Part shown: positions 21,282 through 41,655 of the stretch, in pieces
Layout of the letters: every line of letters begins with the position of its first letter
Numbering within the stretch: the stretch's first letter is position 1
From: Dreissena polymorpha
Taxonomy: Eukaryota > Mollusca > Bivalvia > Myida > Dreissenidae
NCBI RefSeq assembly: GCF_020536995.1
Contig: NC_068357.1
Location: forward strand, 61,343,559-61,407,558
Direction: 5' to 3'
DNA: 64,000 nucleotides
Translations under genes and position numbers: made by a program
Notes under the pieces: model-generated
Seen by the model: the letters and a program-made list of their open reading frames with translations, nothing else
The model's database searches: none
What the model was told of the DNA's origin: nothing

Positions 21282-22204
21282 TCTACAAATCTTTCTTTCT
21301 ATGTACAATGCTTCGTAATATTATGACATTTTTGTATAATTAAACTGTTACTTGTATAATAATGGAAATGACTGCTCCAAGCAAGATTACTTACTGTTTC
21401 CATGTACACATTTTATAATCTGCAATATATTCCAAAATATATATACACGCTGTTGAACAAACATGGTAAATGTCCATTATACAATATCAAACTCGAAGCA
21501 ACAAGGAAGTAAAGTTGATTTAAATCAATAAAATCTACTGCGAACTGGGGTAATCGATAAGAGGAAGCTCTAAAGGTCGAGCAATTTACAGCAGATTTAT
21601 TGGTCCAACTTGAAATAAACTTAAATGTAATACTATATACACTGTACTCGTACTTAAATACAAAAAAATATGGAAATAAGTTGGCAATAAATAAAACGAG
21701 GACATTTATTGCATTGTTTTTTAAGTAGAAACGATCCTTTGTTAATGTTTTTATATATTTATCGTATCGTATATTTTTATATAAATAACGTTCGTTTATT
21801 GTTCACTCCTAAATGTTGGTAAGTTGTTACAACCAACTGTCTTTACATACTTAATTGCATGAATAACTATTTATCTAAGAACTCTTAATGAGTTCAGAAG
21901 CGTAGCGAGACCTCCAAGGATGTGCTGGCATATTTTAGGGGATCAGGGGTCACATCCCCCACCGAAAAAAGGCCAGTGGTGGGCGCATACGCGATATTCG
22001 TTTCGTTGAAAATATTTTAAACATATATATATACAGTTTTGGCAACATATGGCGATTCAGTGCATGCGTTGTAAGGCGATCCTCGCCCATGGTAGAGCGA
22101 ATGTATGTCTTAATACGCTTCATATCGCGGAAGGACCGCTTGGTATCAAACGACAATATATAATTGTCCTGTTTATGCTCTATTAAAACTTTATAAAAAT
22201 AGAC
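21282..22204. other. Intergenic stretch without recognised feature
   Basis: AT-rich. A short GC-richer patch (21895-21990, 'ggggatcaggggtcacatcc') looks like the edge of an old transposon, but its family is not recognisable. Confidence 0.4.
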
Positions 22205-25100
22205 AACGTACTTACTCAAGACATGTCTGGCTCTTTGACAAGGGCTATTTTACTAAATTGCGACATGATACTTCCAATTTTGATTGGGACTCATTACAAA
22301 ACGAAAATATTGACATCTATATAAAAAACATAACTGACAATATAATTAAATTATCCAGTAAATGTATACCCAACAGAGATGTCCTAATTCGTAATTATGA
22401 CGCTCGATTGGTCATTGTCGGCTCGGGCACTACTAACATGTACCCCGGGTACTCTTAAGTATACTTACATGTACCCAAGTATGGTAAATATACTAAAACG
22501 TACCCGGTAATTTGAACGCTAAATCGGTCGTTGTCGGCTCTTTTTTTTAAAAATTAATCATGTTCACATTTATGTAAAATTCTGTTAAATGTTCTCTATA
22601 TAATCAAAACTCATACTCAAAAAAGCATGTTGATGCAGTTTTTTTTTAATGAGAAGTTTGTTTAAACAATATCGTTTTACGGTAATCGGTTGCGCGTTTT
22701 ACGACTTCGGATTTTGGGCGGGAATACAACTCGGGTACAGTCTAATTTCGACCTGATACGTTTAAGTATATTTACCGTATCCAGGGTACATGCAAGTATA
22801 CTTAAGAGTACCCGTGGTACATATAAGTAATACCCGAGCCGACAATGACCAATCGAGCGTCATTATCACAACCAAAACTCAATCAAGCCTCAGTAAACTT
22901 AATATGAAGAAGAACTAGTTCTAAAGGAATAGCCTCTAGGGAAAGCTTCTGGTCCTGATGGGATAAATAATTGATAGCTCCGTGAATTGTCCTTAGAATT
23001 GTCTGGTCATCTGAGTACGCTCTTCACTTCGCACGAGATCCTTCTCGTCAATCTGGAAAGACGTCAATGTTTGTCCAATTTTTAAATACGGCGACCCGAG
23101 ACTTGCAAATAACTACCGTCCAATAGCATTACTAAATACACTTGGAAAAGATTTTGAAAGATTAGTTTTCAAGCATACGTTCAATTACTTGCATGACTAC
23201 AATATCCTAACGCCGTACCAATCGGGTTTCTTACCTGGCGATTCCACAACAAACCAATTAACGTATCTTAATAATATGTTTGCCAAAGCTGTTGATTCGG
23301 GTAAAGAGGTCAGAGTAGTATTTTGCGACATCGACATATCAAAAGCTTTTGATAGAGTGTGGCATGACGGCCTAGTTTTTAAAGTAAACGAAATTGGAAT
23401 ATCTAACATTATGCTAATTTGGTTTAATTCGTATCTTTCCAACCGTAGTCAACGAGTTGTCCTACCAGGTTCCTGTTCTCAGTGGAGTGTCGTACTTACA
23501 CTAGATACCTTGTTATTCCTTATCTACATCAATGACATTGTTAATGACATATGTTCAAATTAGATTATTTGCTGACGATACCTCACTTTCAAACATTGTT
23601 GAAAATCCAACTCATGCCGATAACACTCTGAACGATGATCTCCAAAAATATCCGTCTGGGCGTCTAAATGGCTAGTAAATTTCAATCCGAACGAAACCGA
23701 ATATTTGCTTGTATCTAAAAGCACACACGACCATGCGCACCCTACACTACTTATGAATAAAACTCCAGTTAAAAAGGTTTCTTCTCACAAACACTTTGGT
23801 GTAATTCTTACAGATCATTTAAACTGGGCAATCTATATTTATTATGTAAAAGAAAAGTGTTGGAAACGAATAAACGTAACGAGAAAACTCAAATTTAAAC
23901 TAGATAGACAATCTCTTGAAACTATTTACATCTCGTTTATTCGCCCAATTATCGAATACGGTGACATCTTATTCGACGATTGCAAACAGGCCGAAAAATA
24001 TGAGCTCAACAGAATTCAACACGAAGCAGCAAGAATTGCTACTGCCACAACGAAACTAGTATCTATTGAAATACTTCAATCAGAAATCGTTTGGGAATCT
24101 TTAGAATCTAGGCGAAATAAACACAAACTCATTATGTTTTACAAAATGAAAAATGTTGCATGTTCCTGATTACCTTGCTATCCTTGTCCCGCTTACAGTA
24201 GGTCGGTCTGTCCCGTACTATTTAAGAAATAGTAGCGACATTCAAAACGTCAACTTCCGAACATCATTTTATAAGAACACATTTCTACCCTCAACCATCG
24301 CCAGTTTCAATTCCTTGCCAAGTCATATTCAGAATGCCCACTCTATAGCCGCATTTAAACATATGTTAAATACTATCACTGAACCTTCCGAAAGTCCAAA
24401 ACATTTGTATCATGGACCGCGAAATCTTCAAATTTAACATACACGTCTTCGCACCATTTCTAGTTATCTTGCTGCCCATCATTTTAACAAAACATTATTG
24501 ACTCGACTAACTGCATTTCTTGTGACGAAATTGAAGACTACAACCACTTTTTCTTTCATTGCGCTTAGTTCAGTGTAGTACGAATTCAGCTTACAAATAG
24601 TGTATCGAAGATATGCTCTCCATCACTATATGTGTTTCTGTTTGGCGATCCTTCGCTTTTTTTCGATAAAAATTGTATCATATTTAACCATGCTCAGCGC
24701 TTCATTAAATCAACAAAGAGATTCTAGCCGCCATCCATTTTCTTCTCTCTGCCATTATTCTCCTCCATAAATTTCTACCTCGAAATCAATACTATTGTTC
24801 TGTTTATGTTTCCCTTTTTCCCCACAGTTTCCATTTCTTTTCCCCTGAAAAATTGCTTATGTTTGTTTTTATCAATGTTAGTGTACTTTTATATACGTTG
24901 CATTTTGTATTTTGTTTTTGGACTTGTATATAAGTTGCACTTTGTATTTTGTATTGCCAACTCACTACGACGTCATGACAAAGTCATGCGTAAATATATT
25001 ATTTCGAGAGAGAGGGCTCCAATAAGGTTCGCCTTTCAGCCCAATCCTATGTCAATGTCATGTAACTTGTGAATATGTTTTTATGTCGTAATAAATAAGT
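22205..25100 (+). mobile_element. Decayed non-LTR retrotransposon (jockey/CR1-like LINE)
   Basis: The left part reads the link after an endonuclease ('FDWDSLQNENIDIYIKNITD'). From about 22920 comes the reverse transcriptase: 'ANNYRPIALLNTLGK'-like text, 'YQSGFLPGDSTTNQLTYLNN', 'DISKAFDRVWHDGL', 'IWFNSYLSNRSQRVVLPG', then in other frames 'LFADDTSLS' and the thumb region (23705-24437). A zinc-knuckle-like 'CISCDEIEDYNHFFFHC' is near 24515. The element is truncated at its 5' end and several frame changes and stops break it. The RT motif around 'GVPQGS' is lost. A MITE sits inside at 22399-22861. Confidence 0.85.
22399..22861. mobile_element. GTAC-rich MITE, copy 2, inside the LINE
   Basis: Ends GACGCTCGATTGGTCATTGT and ACAATGACCAATCGAGCGTC are perfect inverted repeats. 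The subterminal GGGTAC and 'aagtatactt' motifs match copy 1. The flanking LINE sequence gives a candidate duplication ATTAT on both sides. It has an extra internal TCGGCTC repeat and an oligo-T stretch. It proves that this family moved after the LINE had landed. Confidence 0.85.
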
Positions 25101-26250
25101 TTAAACCAATACATGATTGTAAACCTTCGATATTCCATGGTCCATTACCACAGATAAACAACACTTTTCCACGTGGCTTATTGACGAAGGCAACGCACTG
25201 TTTCAGTCGGCATGATTGATGACGCCACCTTAAATGTGACCTTTTGAATCACCTCTGCATTAATTGATATGAACCGGTAATTGCATTCGCTTAAAAAGGA
25301 AACGCAAAGTATTTAATATAATTTACTGTAAATAAATATAATGCAATAAAATAACTCAGTTTATTACCGATACATTTGGTATACTCCGCATTTGTCAATT
25401 TTACGTTGAAGTGTTGTTTGTCTAGTGATATCTTCTGTTTAAAGTCTAAAGACAAGTAAATCAGTACTTGCTTTGAATATCACTGGCTATTACACGGCAT
25501 TTTGAAAGTAATTCGGTTAACATATTCATATAGCGGCGTCTATTTCTTCTGTATTGTGACATTTCACACAAGTTCAATAGTAATCACTTAGACATTAAGT
25601 GTTCAATTTTAAATTAATTTTGAATGTACAACTCGACTGCTTTATACGACCACCAAACGTTCCAGTAGAGCAAAAGTTTAGGCAAAGTTTAATTTATCAC
25701 GCGCTTTAAAAGGTCATTTCTATAAAATGCACAGCATATTCAAGATAATTAAGTCAAAGCTAATAATCATACAAGGTATAATGTTGTAGGACCGTTTCCG
25801 AATTCGAAAACACACCATATCTAGGTAAGGCTTTATAGGGATGCATTTATCTAGTTTGTAAGATATTTTATAAATAATCGTGAGACAGTTAGATTTTGAG
25901 ATAAGTTTATGAACCTAATACAAATAGGATTCATCAGTTCTCTGTACTGAAAAGTACATACCTTTCCCTTACTTTTCCTATGCAAATTCCGAAGAAAAGT
26001 CACGTGTAATATTGTAATCATTAACTGTTTATGTCTATTAAATGTTAAAACAGTGACATTTAGTGTTATATGATGTTGTAAACCACATACAAAATGTAGA
26101 GACAAATATGATAAATACTTTAATACTTTACTCCCAAACAATATTTAAAAGAAGAAATAATTAGCGGGTTTGAGATGTTACACATTACAGAGCTAAGGCT
26201 CGAACTATTATTTTACATTTGAATATGTAAATCAATTTAAATACACTAAC
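25101..26250. other. Intergenic stretch, no gene seen
   Basis: AT-rich, with chance frames only (for example 25851-26141 on the minus strand, which has no recognisable domain). Confidence 0.45.
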
Positions 26251-26936
26251 AGACAAGTTTAATATATAACACGACATTTCGTTCGATTTGATTCGAATTG
26301 AGACTTCGGCCTCGTTCAAGAAGACACTTGCAGGCCGAACATCAAATGGTAAAAGTAATATTTTTGATAAAAAATAAACATAAGAACGCTAACATGTATC
26401 ATAGACATTGTATTACAATGTGAAATATCTTTAAAAGAAAACATATGTGTTCACATCAACTCCTTATTTAACTGATTAGAGCCAATACGAATAACGAGCG
26501 CATGGATCTAACCAGAATCATAGAGTTTATGAATGGCGTCTGTCATAAATTGAATATAAATAATTGCTAACTGAAAACTTAGCTGCCGCATATTAAAAAT
26601 GGATTAATTTATAAGTGCTGTATGTAATAAATACTCATCAATCTAGAAAGCGTCGATAAGGTATAATGAAAAAAAATCATCATTACCCACACGCAAAGGT
26701 ACACAATACGTTTAAATATATCTTGAGACGGTGTAGCAGATCAAGTAACACTTGCTCTAGTTCTTAAATTATTATTTAAAACAGTGACCCATACGCGGAG
26801 CAAAAAACAACAACAACTATTATCGTTATTATTTTTGCTACATTGACATCATTTCGCAATAATATTTCACTTCTCATGACCGAGAATGTACAGCGCAATC
26901 AGGCTAGAGGGGAAAATGCGACATTGGACAGTATTT
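26251..26936 (+). repeat. Distant third relative of the duplicated block
   Basis: Two patches match the 39-55 kb duplication. 26256-26320 ('aagtttaatatataac' with 'acatttcgttcgat') resembles 40697-40760. 26830-26936 ('catttcgcaataatattt', 'ggctagaggggaaaa', 'ggacagtatt') resembles 45860-45970. The order is kept, but the DNA between has drifted beyond eye alignment. Confidence 0.5.
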
Positions 26937-26943
26937 AGAGGAT

Positions 26944-27044
26944 AATACACGGCTGAGCCGGGCCGGGCAGTGATAATCGGCCCGCAGGGAGCATAACGGC
27001 CCGAGAGCCTTTTATCACTGCCCGGCCCGGCTCAGCCGTGTATT
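26944..27044. repeat. Perfect 33-bp inverted repeat, GC-rich hairpin
   Basis: Arms 26944-26976 and 27012-27044 are exact complements over 33 bases, with core CTGAGCCGGGCCGGGCAG. They are separated by 35 bases that again contain CGGCCCG and CGGCCCGAG. The island is very GC-rich in AT-rich surroundings. It may be a tiny MITE or a structural element; no intrinsic-terminator role is implied in a eukaryote. Confidence 0.85.
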
Positions 27045-28053
27045 AACGTCTATAATATATATCTTACTTTTATACTAAATTATAGATTAACAAAGGTTTT
27101 GAGTCATAAAATCATACTATTTTGGTCCTTCACTAAAATTTATGAGAAACCAGCTTTCCGTACTTATATGTTCATTGAATTAATTGCGCAATTTATGACA
27201 TATCTCATGTGACGTAATTTAAATGACGAAACTAACTAGACGCTTTGGATTTACAACAACAAATAGGACTTTAGTCCAGTCAATCTACACTTTGACCTCA
27301 AACAAATTGCAACAGAATTTCTGAGTGCGCAAATATGTTGATTTAAGCATTATATAAATAATATTAAAAGTCTAGAAAAATCCATGTTGGGGAAAGTTGT
27401 AAAATTTATGATTTTTTTTAGTAATTTTAAATTATATTTTGTGACTAGTCTCGACTACCATAGATCTACGCACGAATAACATCGTCTGCAGATGAACGAT
27501 AGTGGGCTTCGATTATTTCTTAAAAGCCGGACAGTTGAATATAAGGATCAAAATTCGAATGAGAAAGGTAAGTCTAGCAATATATCGTGTAAGTACCTAT
27601 TATCGAACAGAACCTGATATCGGACGGTTTGTTTTGGTTCTATATGCGCATGCGCAAAAGTGCGCATGACGTCACATCCATAAACAAAGGGTCATTTATG
27701 AAGTCCGTGACCTACTTGTCCACTAAGCTTGCAACAAATGCGCCGAAAACAGGTAAAAGAAATGCATTTATTGTTATTTACACGGTTTTATGTATTTTTT
27801 GCTATTACTTTTTGAATGCATTTATCAAAACGTGCATTTACACACCAAAAAGCGTATTTCCATTTGCAATTTTGGTTGCAGCAGACGTAGATTTTTTCGT
27901 CGAGTCCGGGTCACGTGACAGTCATGTGATAGTCATGTGACTTTGTTTTATTATCGCTCTTAGAGCTACAGCACAGTTCCGAAAAAATATTCCAGCTTTT
28001 CTTTCTTGACAATTGATCATCATAAAGTTAAGTTTGTTTTTCTTTTTTTTCAG

Positions 28054-34661
<6,608 letters not shown>

Positions 34662-36330
34662 ACTTGTTTTTTTGTGTTCAAAGCTACATGCTTTTCTAAT
34701 TTTGTTAATTTTCATGTTTCAAAAAAAATTGTTCAGTTTCATGTTTGTTTTTATTCACTGGAGTAGTATTTATGAACTGTTCGGTAATAGGTCATGTTTA
34801 CATCGGCCGCCATTTTGTTTTGTCTGCTAGAGGTGACAATAAACAAGGAATCATTGTTATGAATTCTTGACGGATATTTGCTTGAAAACTTTACAGATAA
34901 GTTATTTAATGATTGAACTGTTAGTTATTTGTTAGAACAAATTGTTTTTGTTATTTTAAGTGTTTGCAAATTTAACTTAATTTCTTAGGTGTTCGATAAC
35001 TGGTTCGTCCACCATATATATTTTATTCAATAATTTATATTTTTGCGCATGAACAGGCTTAAGCGGTGCAGAATGTCCTTAAATGAAAAATGTAATGTGT
35101 TTTCGTGTTTTCTCATTGATGACAATCCAAAAACGTTTATAAAAGCATGTTCCGTCTCAAAACAGGAGCTTCAATGATCTTTGTGTTATGTGTTATATTT
35201 CGTCTGTACATGTATTATATGCTGCTTTTGATTGCTTCAGCTATTACCAAAAATCGATTTCTATCGGTGGCGAGAATTTGTTGAAAAATAAAAAACTACG
35301 GAAGCCTGAATCTGCCATAAAATCTATAAACGGATTTAAAAACCGAACGTTTAAATGGCCTCTTTAATGTATACATAATAATCGTCATGATTGCCTGTAA
35401 AAATTCGCATAGACGTCTATTTCAATAAACTGCTTTGATTATAACCTTAATGTATACATTATATACTACGTTGATACTTGTAATCTTGCTTTTTATTTTT
35501 TATCGTAATTATGTGTATAATCAAAGAAATATTTAATGATTGTGGTGTTTCGATGGTATGTGGCCCACTCGTTGATTGTGTAAAATTGTATTCCAATATT
35601 CCAGCAGGCTCGTGAAAAAACAAAGGCACTGAATCAGTTCGTGCGATAAAATCCATCATAACACCGTAGTCATCTATTAATCCTATTTTTGTACCTAGTT
35701 TCTAATCTGAAACAAATACTGTTAGAATGATAGAATTCCCGTAGTTCATACACTAATTTTGTTTAAATACAAAGTTTTACTGAATAAAAAGTGGGATAAA
35801 TAGAATAATAGATAAGTGTTTTGTGTTTTCTAAGCCTGGCATGATAAACCAGATCTATAATCAACACTAACCTATTATTATCTATATTAAACAGGAAATG
35901 AGTGTCGATCATTGGTGCTGCCCTTAATTAAATCACTAGTAAAATTCTGAAACCTAACTACTGATTTTCGTATATTAACATTTCAGATGGATCACCATGG
36001 GGATGTATTTTGAACTGTTACATATCCAGTTAATACGAATGGGTAGCAGAACAAAAACTTGAATTTTAAAAGGTAAGATTGGTCAATTAATCTATATCGT
36101 AACTGTCTGCTTGATAGAAGCTGACAAGATGTTAATGTGCCAAGTCAACAATCACTAAGTGTTATATGTCATTAAAGTTTATCAGTATATTTCGTTTCAT
36201 ATTTAGTTCTATTTACACGAAATGCAAAGTCCATCTCGTTCAAAATTGAAATTTATAAATATACCATATAATTGAATGTTTGGTCAGAAAAGTTAGTTCT
36301 TCTACTTATAAAATAAAAATGTAATTTCAG
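34662..36330. other. Pogo element interior between transposase and PIN-like pseudogene
   Basis: AT-rich. A minus-strand frame of 66 codons (35659-35459, 'MMDFIARTDSVPLFFHEPAG') is not recognised. A donor-like AAAAG|gtaaga at about 36072 could belong to an upstream exon of the PIN-like gene, but no reading frame supports it. Confidence 0.45.
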
Positions 36331-37253
36331 GATGGAATAAAGAATTCCGAAAACAAACAAAACTTCATTTTTGCGCTTGCTGGAGAATTGGAGAGGAATG
36401 GGTTCGATTTTTACACGCTCAAGGGGATGCTGATGTGTTGATAGTAAAAACTGCTTTACAAATTGCAGAAACCGGCAATGTTGTCATCGTAGGCGAGGAC
36501 ACGGACTTGCTAGTAATTGCCCTTTATCACATAAAGTCAATTCATAAAACAGTCGTCTTAAAGCCAGCAGCAAATCAAACGACATCAAAAGTTGTTCGGA
36601 TATGGGATATTCAGAAGGCCAAACAAGTATTGGGCGGACCAACCAGAACATTGCCAGTTTTACATGCACTATCTGACTGTAATACAACATCCCATATTAT
36701 CAGTATCAGCAAAGGCGCAGCTTTAAAAACTTTCCTTAACAATGAATAGGTAGTTAACCATGCCTGCGATTATTTGTCGCACAGCAACAAGGATGTTGTT
36801 ATTGTGAGTGTTGAACGAATTCTGGTTGCATTATTTGGCGGATTGTCCGTTGAGACACTGGATTTGTTGAGGCTAAGGATGTTTTCGCAAAAGGTCATGT
36901 CGAGCACCAAACACGTCAAGATAAAGTCATTGCCTCCAACATCTGCCGCCGCTAAATACCACAGTATGAGAACGTTTTTCCAAGTTCATGAATGGATTGA
37001 AAATGGAGAAAACCTTTCGCCTACTGAATGGGGATTCAAACTGAAAGACAATAAGTTTATGCCCCAGAAAACGGATCGACCTGCTGCACCCAAGTAGCTA
37101 CTGAAAATGGTAAAATGCAAACAACACTGTGACACAAAGAAATGTCCATGTAGGAAAAACGGCTTATAGTGTTCTATGGGATGCTCAGGATGTCGCGGAA
37201 TAAGCTGTACAAATGAACAGAAGTTCAACGAAACCGACTCTGATATTGACTAA
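36331..37253 (+). pseudogene. PIN/flap-nuclease-like protein, decayed
   Basis: The acceptor 'atgtaatttcag' leads to 'NKQNFIFALAGELERNGFDF', then in another frame 'HAQGDADVLIVKTALQIAET', 'NVVIVGEDTDLLVIALYHI', 'VVRIWDIQKAKQVLG' and 'ALSDCNTTSHIISISKGAAL'. After this come a conserved 'SVERILVALFGG' block and a cysteine-rich tail ('CKQHCDTKKCPCRKNGL', 'CSMGCSGCRGISC'). From memory this is a dispersed invertebrate family with acidic EGDADxLI and GEDTDLLV motifs like a PIN or XPG nuclease core. There is one frame change and three in-frame TAG codons, so it is broken. It sits inside the pogo element. Confidence 0.8.
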
Positions 37254-37920
37254 AACACATGTTTAATTAATGAGACGCCAATAGTACAATGACAAATTAG
37301 ACTTCAAGATTAACTAAGAATTGAAACTGTCATTATATCCATTATTGTTACTGCGACTTTTAAACATGTTTTTACACCATATGCAGTTATTTTAAATTCA
37401 AAAATGTACTTATCAGTGTACGTAACATAATTTTATTGAAATTACTATGTACAAAATAATCAAGTTTACAGATTTTGTAATAGTTACATCGTTCAACTGC
37501 ATTACATGATATTTGACCTTTTAAAAGTCAAGGTCAACCATTGTGACCCAAGGTCAATGCATTATTTATATATCTTTAAACATTAAGCAAATGTGTATAA
37601 ACTTATTTAAGAAAATCTATGTATCTAATACTGTCTACATGTATATAGAAAATTCACATGAATTGAAATGAAATTACTTTGTATAAGACTACCACACCCA
37701 CTCTTTATATAGAGAAACAACACAAAGTTTAAATAAATATTTGTATAATTATGAAAATCCTGACGGATATATTCTTATCTCATATTTTAAACAAATGTAT
37801 GTTTGTAAAAGTCTATAGATCTATACAAGACAATGATTAAATTGTTATATTCAACACTGCTCAATAAAAGCTGTGTTATCATATAGAAATACCCCGCCCA
37901 CTTTTCAATTTTATATATAA

Positions 37921-38575
37921 CAAGAGCTGTCACCATAGGATAACGTATGCCCCCTATAAACGCTTTGAAAGAAGTTATGAGCATTTTTCGAAACCTAAAC
38001 GCAGATTTTGAAACCTAAACGCGGATCCAAAGTTCAAGGTCAAGGTCACAGGGGTCAAAATTTGTGTGCGTATGGAAAGGCCTTGTCCATATACACATGC
38101 ATGCCAAATATGAAGGATATAATCTCAAGGGACATAGCAGTTATGAACATTTTTCGAAAGGTTAATGCAGATTTTTAAACCTAAATGCGGTCCCTAAGTT
38201 CAAGGTCAGGGTCTAAGGGGTCAAGAAATGTATGCGTATAGAAAGTCCTTGTCCAAACACACATGCATACCAAATAAGGCAAATATGAAGGTTATATCTC
38301 AAGGGACATAGAAGTTATGAGCATTTTGAGAAACCTAAATGCAGATTCGAAACCTAAATGCGGACCCTAAGTTCAAGGTCAAGTTCACAGGGGTCAACAT
38401 TTTTGTGCGTATGGAAAGGCCTTGTCCATATACACATGCATATCAAATATGAAGGTTATATCTCAAGGAACATAGAAGTTATGAGCATTTTTCGAAACCT
38501 AAATGCAAAGTGTGACGGAAAGACAGACAGACGGACGGTCCGATCTCTATATGCCCTCCTTCGGGGGCATAAAAA
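37921..38575 (+). repeat. Tandem repeat element, about 160-170-bp units, inserted in the pogo element
   Basis: The head 'acaagagctgtcaccatagg' and the tail 'atatgccctccttcgggggcat' are bivalve repeat ends. Units share 'aagttcaaggtcaaggtcac', 'gcgtatggaaaggccttgtc' and 'tatctcaagggacatagaag'; the first mark falls near 38030, 38190 and 38362. It carries AGGTCA half-sites like the 5.1-kb and 59.5-kb arrays though the sequence family differs. Confidence 0.75.
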
Positions 38576-38904
38576 GGGGACAAATAGTGTGTTATATAAG
38601 ATAATATAGTTTCTGTTACTTTTATTGTCATAGTAGATTTAGATATAGCTATGTTAACATGGATGTTTTATGTAAAAATGATGGGGAATGAAATACATAT
38701 GAATTATAAGGAGTTTCGAAGAAGAAAAATGAATACATTCATTAGTCTTTATTTGGTCTCGTTTTTTGTAACTTTTCCCAGCTTAGATTTTTCTAGACTT
38801 TTGATCTGTTATACTATATGCATTTAGGATTTAAAAACACCAAAAACATTTTCTGTTGCAATTTGTTTGAGGTTTTGGGCGTATCTGAGCTAGAATGACT
38901 GGAC

Positions 38905-39375
38905 TACTTGGGGTGTTTTTATTAAACAGTTAAATATTTTTAATCATCGAACGATTAGTGTGTGTGTTTACGATGAATTATTATAATATTATGAATGTGA
39001 ATAACAGTGTTGGGATATAAAACTGGAATGAAACTGGTGAGACTGCATTTTCGATTTCGTTAAAATGTCGAATAACACGATGTTTTGTTGAACAATTGAT
39101 AGATTGTCGTAATGGAAGCAAATTAAATTTTACGAAAATAAACATGGTTATTACACAACTTCGGTGAGTAGAACAATAACCAGTAGATGTTTGACTTCTT
39201 TATGGCTAAGACTGAATGTGGACGCCATTTGTTCCAGTTGAACGTCACGCGCACACATTCTGAGGGCCGAATATAAATAATCGGCCCTAGGGCCGAATAT
39301 TTATAATGACCCCGCAATGATGATAATTTCATGAACAACTGTACAAATTTGTTACTATATATAGTAAGTTATGTA
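38905..39375. other. Stretch between the pogo element and the duplicated block
   Basis: No gene is seen. A small palindromic patch (AGGGCCGAATATAAATAATC followed by GGCCCT, 39264-39290) is the only structure. Confidence 0.45.
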
Positions 39376-41390
39376 TTATTTTATTTTATATCTATGCAGA
39401 CTACAAGTCATAGTTAAAACAAATTGACTATAGACGTAATTAATAGCTAGAGACATACATTGGCGATACATTCTAATTACCACCGGACAGCAATTTATTT
39501 CAATGATAAATTGTCGGTAGCATACGATTCAAAACAATAAACCTTAAAATAATTAAAATATGGTCAATGCATTGGAACGATAACTGCAGAAGTTTAAGGC
39601 TTCGAACCAGTTTAAAGCGTGTCATAAAACCTGACACAAAATGTGAAAATCCAGCAAAATCGATAGTTCAGTTTGGTACACAAATCCGATCTTTGCCCTT
39701 GGTCTTTTAGAAAACAACACAATTAATTATTAAATGATCATAAGCAACGTTTTTATTTAAGACATCCTAAATGAAAAAAGTTTTGAAATGACTATTTTTG
39801 TTTGTTTAAAAAAATGCTTTTATAAATGTTGTTAGAAATGATTTGATGCAAAACTCAAAACCGCCGGATAAGAAAATGTAAGAAAGCAATCAGAGCTTCA
39901 TGGTGATCTGTGTTTATAGTAAGTCATAGTATCCATATGATGCAGTCTCAAGATAAAAGTTCGCTTGTAGTCTATTTCACTATTTTATGTTTTCAAAACA
40001 AAACCACATGTGTATGATAGTACTATAAATCGATTCAATTTCGAAACAAATCCTTTGTATATGATGCCAAACTAAACTTCCCTATTATTAGGACCGTGCA
40101 GGCTTCATTTTTCATTTGTTGTAAAATTAATAATGTCAATGAGAAAGTGTTACACGCATCCAACATATAAACTATATCGGTTTAAAAGGTCATATTCAGC
40201 AGCTTAATTTCGTTTCTCTGGACACTTTGCCCTAATGTGCGAGTCATAAAATTATGCGCACTCGTTGGAGGTGTTTATCCTGAACATCTGATACAGATTA
40301 ATCAATGTTTTGTAAGTTCAGATGTATTTGTGAAAGGTTCATGACACTTAAATGAAAAGAAAACGGTATTGATACGGAATAAATCAATGGCAGGCGCGCA
40401 GTCCAAAAGGCAATCATAAGGTCTGAATAGAAAGAGACAATGTGACCCGGACAATGACATTGTCGCGATTGATCGGCTTTACGAAATCGACGCCTTTATT
40501 GAGGATATTCGCATTTAGTCTTCATCACGCTTATGTGAACTAAATTTAATTTAAATGCATGAGCTAGATTTTGCTCTTCATGTCTAGATTCATTTTAAAT
40601 TGACTGTTAATACTATAGCTTTGAAGTTTTGAGGCATTAATATCAAACAATGGCAAATGCATCTAAATACAAATAAATTTACTTATGAAAATAAGCAAGT
40701 TTAATACATAAAAACATTTCGTTCGATCAGTTTGTGTCGCGTCTTCGGTCTCATTCCCAAGGATACAAATAGGAAAACTTGGACTAATTATTAATAATCC
40801 AAGAAATATATATGTTGACACTAGAAAAACACCCATATACGCATCATGACAATGAACAATATCTTTTTTGAAATAAATTGTGCTAACATTTACCTCCTGC
40901 TTTGACTGTCCTAATCCGACAATTACAAAAATGTGATTTACGAGAGCAGGAATCAAACCAAGATCTTATGTAAATAAATTAAACAAAAATTTGATGTTTC
41001 TTATTGGTAAACTTAACTGAAAAATAAATGTTGAATCAGAATGATATCTTTCTGTCGCTAGTTTGAAGGAGATTAAAGGGCAGGTTCGGGTTCCATAAAA
41101 TACTTATTATCGTCTAAACACATCCACATGGTTTAGTTTAACAATCAACATTCTTACCACACGCAAGGCGAATGAGAAATAAAGATTTAAGTAACAAGAA
41201 CGCTTTAAAACTTTCAATGGAATAGTCGCCCTAATTTTTATCTTTCCATTCAGCACATTTCGCAATACCATGAACTATAAGTTCAAAGCAGTCAACCCAT
41301 TTTCATATTGAATACAAGACGCATAGCAAAGAATCATTCATGAAATGATTAACACTTTAAATAAGCCTCGCTCTACGGAAACGAGGCTTA

Positions 41391-41594
41391 ATGCATGTGC
41401 GTCAAGTGCCCTTCCAGATTAGCATGTGCAGTCCGCATAGTCTAATCAGGGACGGCACTTTCCGCCTCAACTGGATTTTCGCTAAGAAGATACTTTCTTT
41501 TCACTAATAATACCTTAAAAGCGGAAGATGCCGTTCCTGATAAGCTTATTCGAACTACACAGGCCGATCTGAGACGATACTTTACGCACGTCAC
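41391..41594. mobile_element. Double-hairpin MITE, copy 2 (diverged)
   Basis: It has the family ends (ATGCATGTGCGTCAAGTG ... TACTTTACGCACGT) but with damaged hairpins (GATTAGCATGTGCAG, 'aggccgatctga'). It is shared with the second block copy at 53762. Confidence 0.75.
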
Positions 41595-41655
41595 GAAGCG
41601 CCGTTTTCCACAGCTAGGCTCTTATTTGAGACGCGTTCTGAGAAAACTGGTCTTT

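Noticed and set aside
27629-27940. 103-codon plus-strand frame before the transposase
   Set aside because: It may contain 5' exon sequence of the transposase (donor-like AACAG|gtaaaa near 27752), but its phase does not fit the exon at 28054, so no exon is called.
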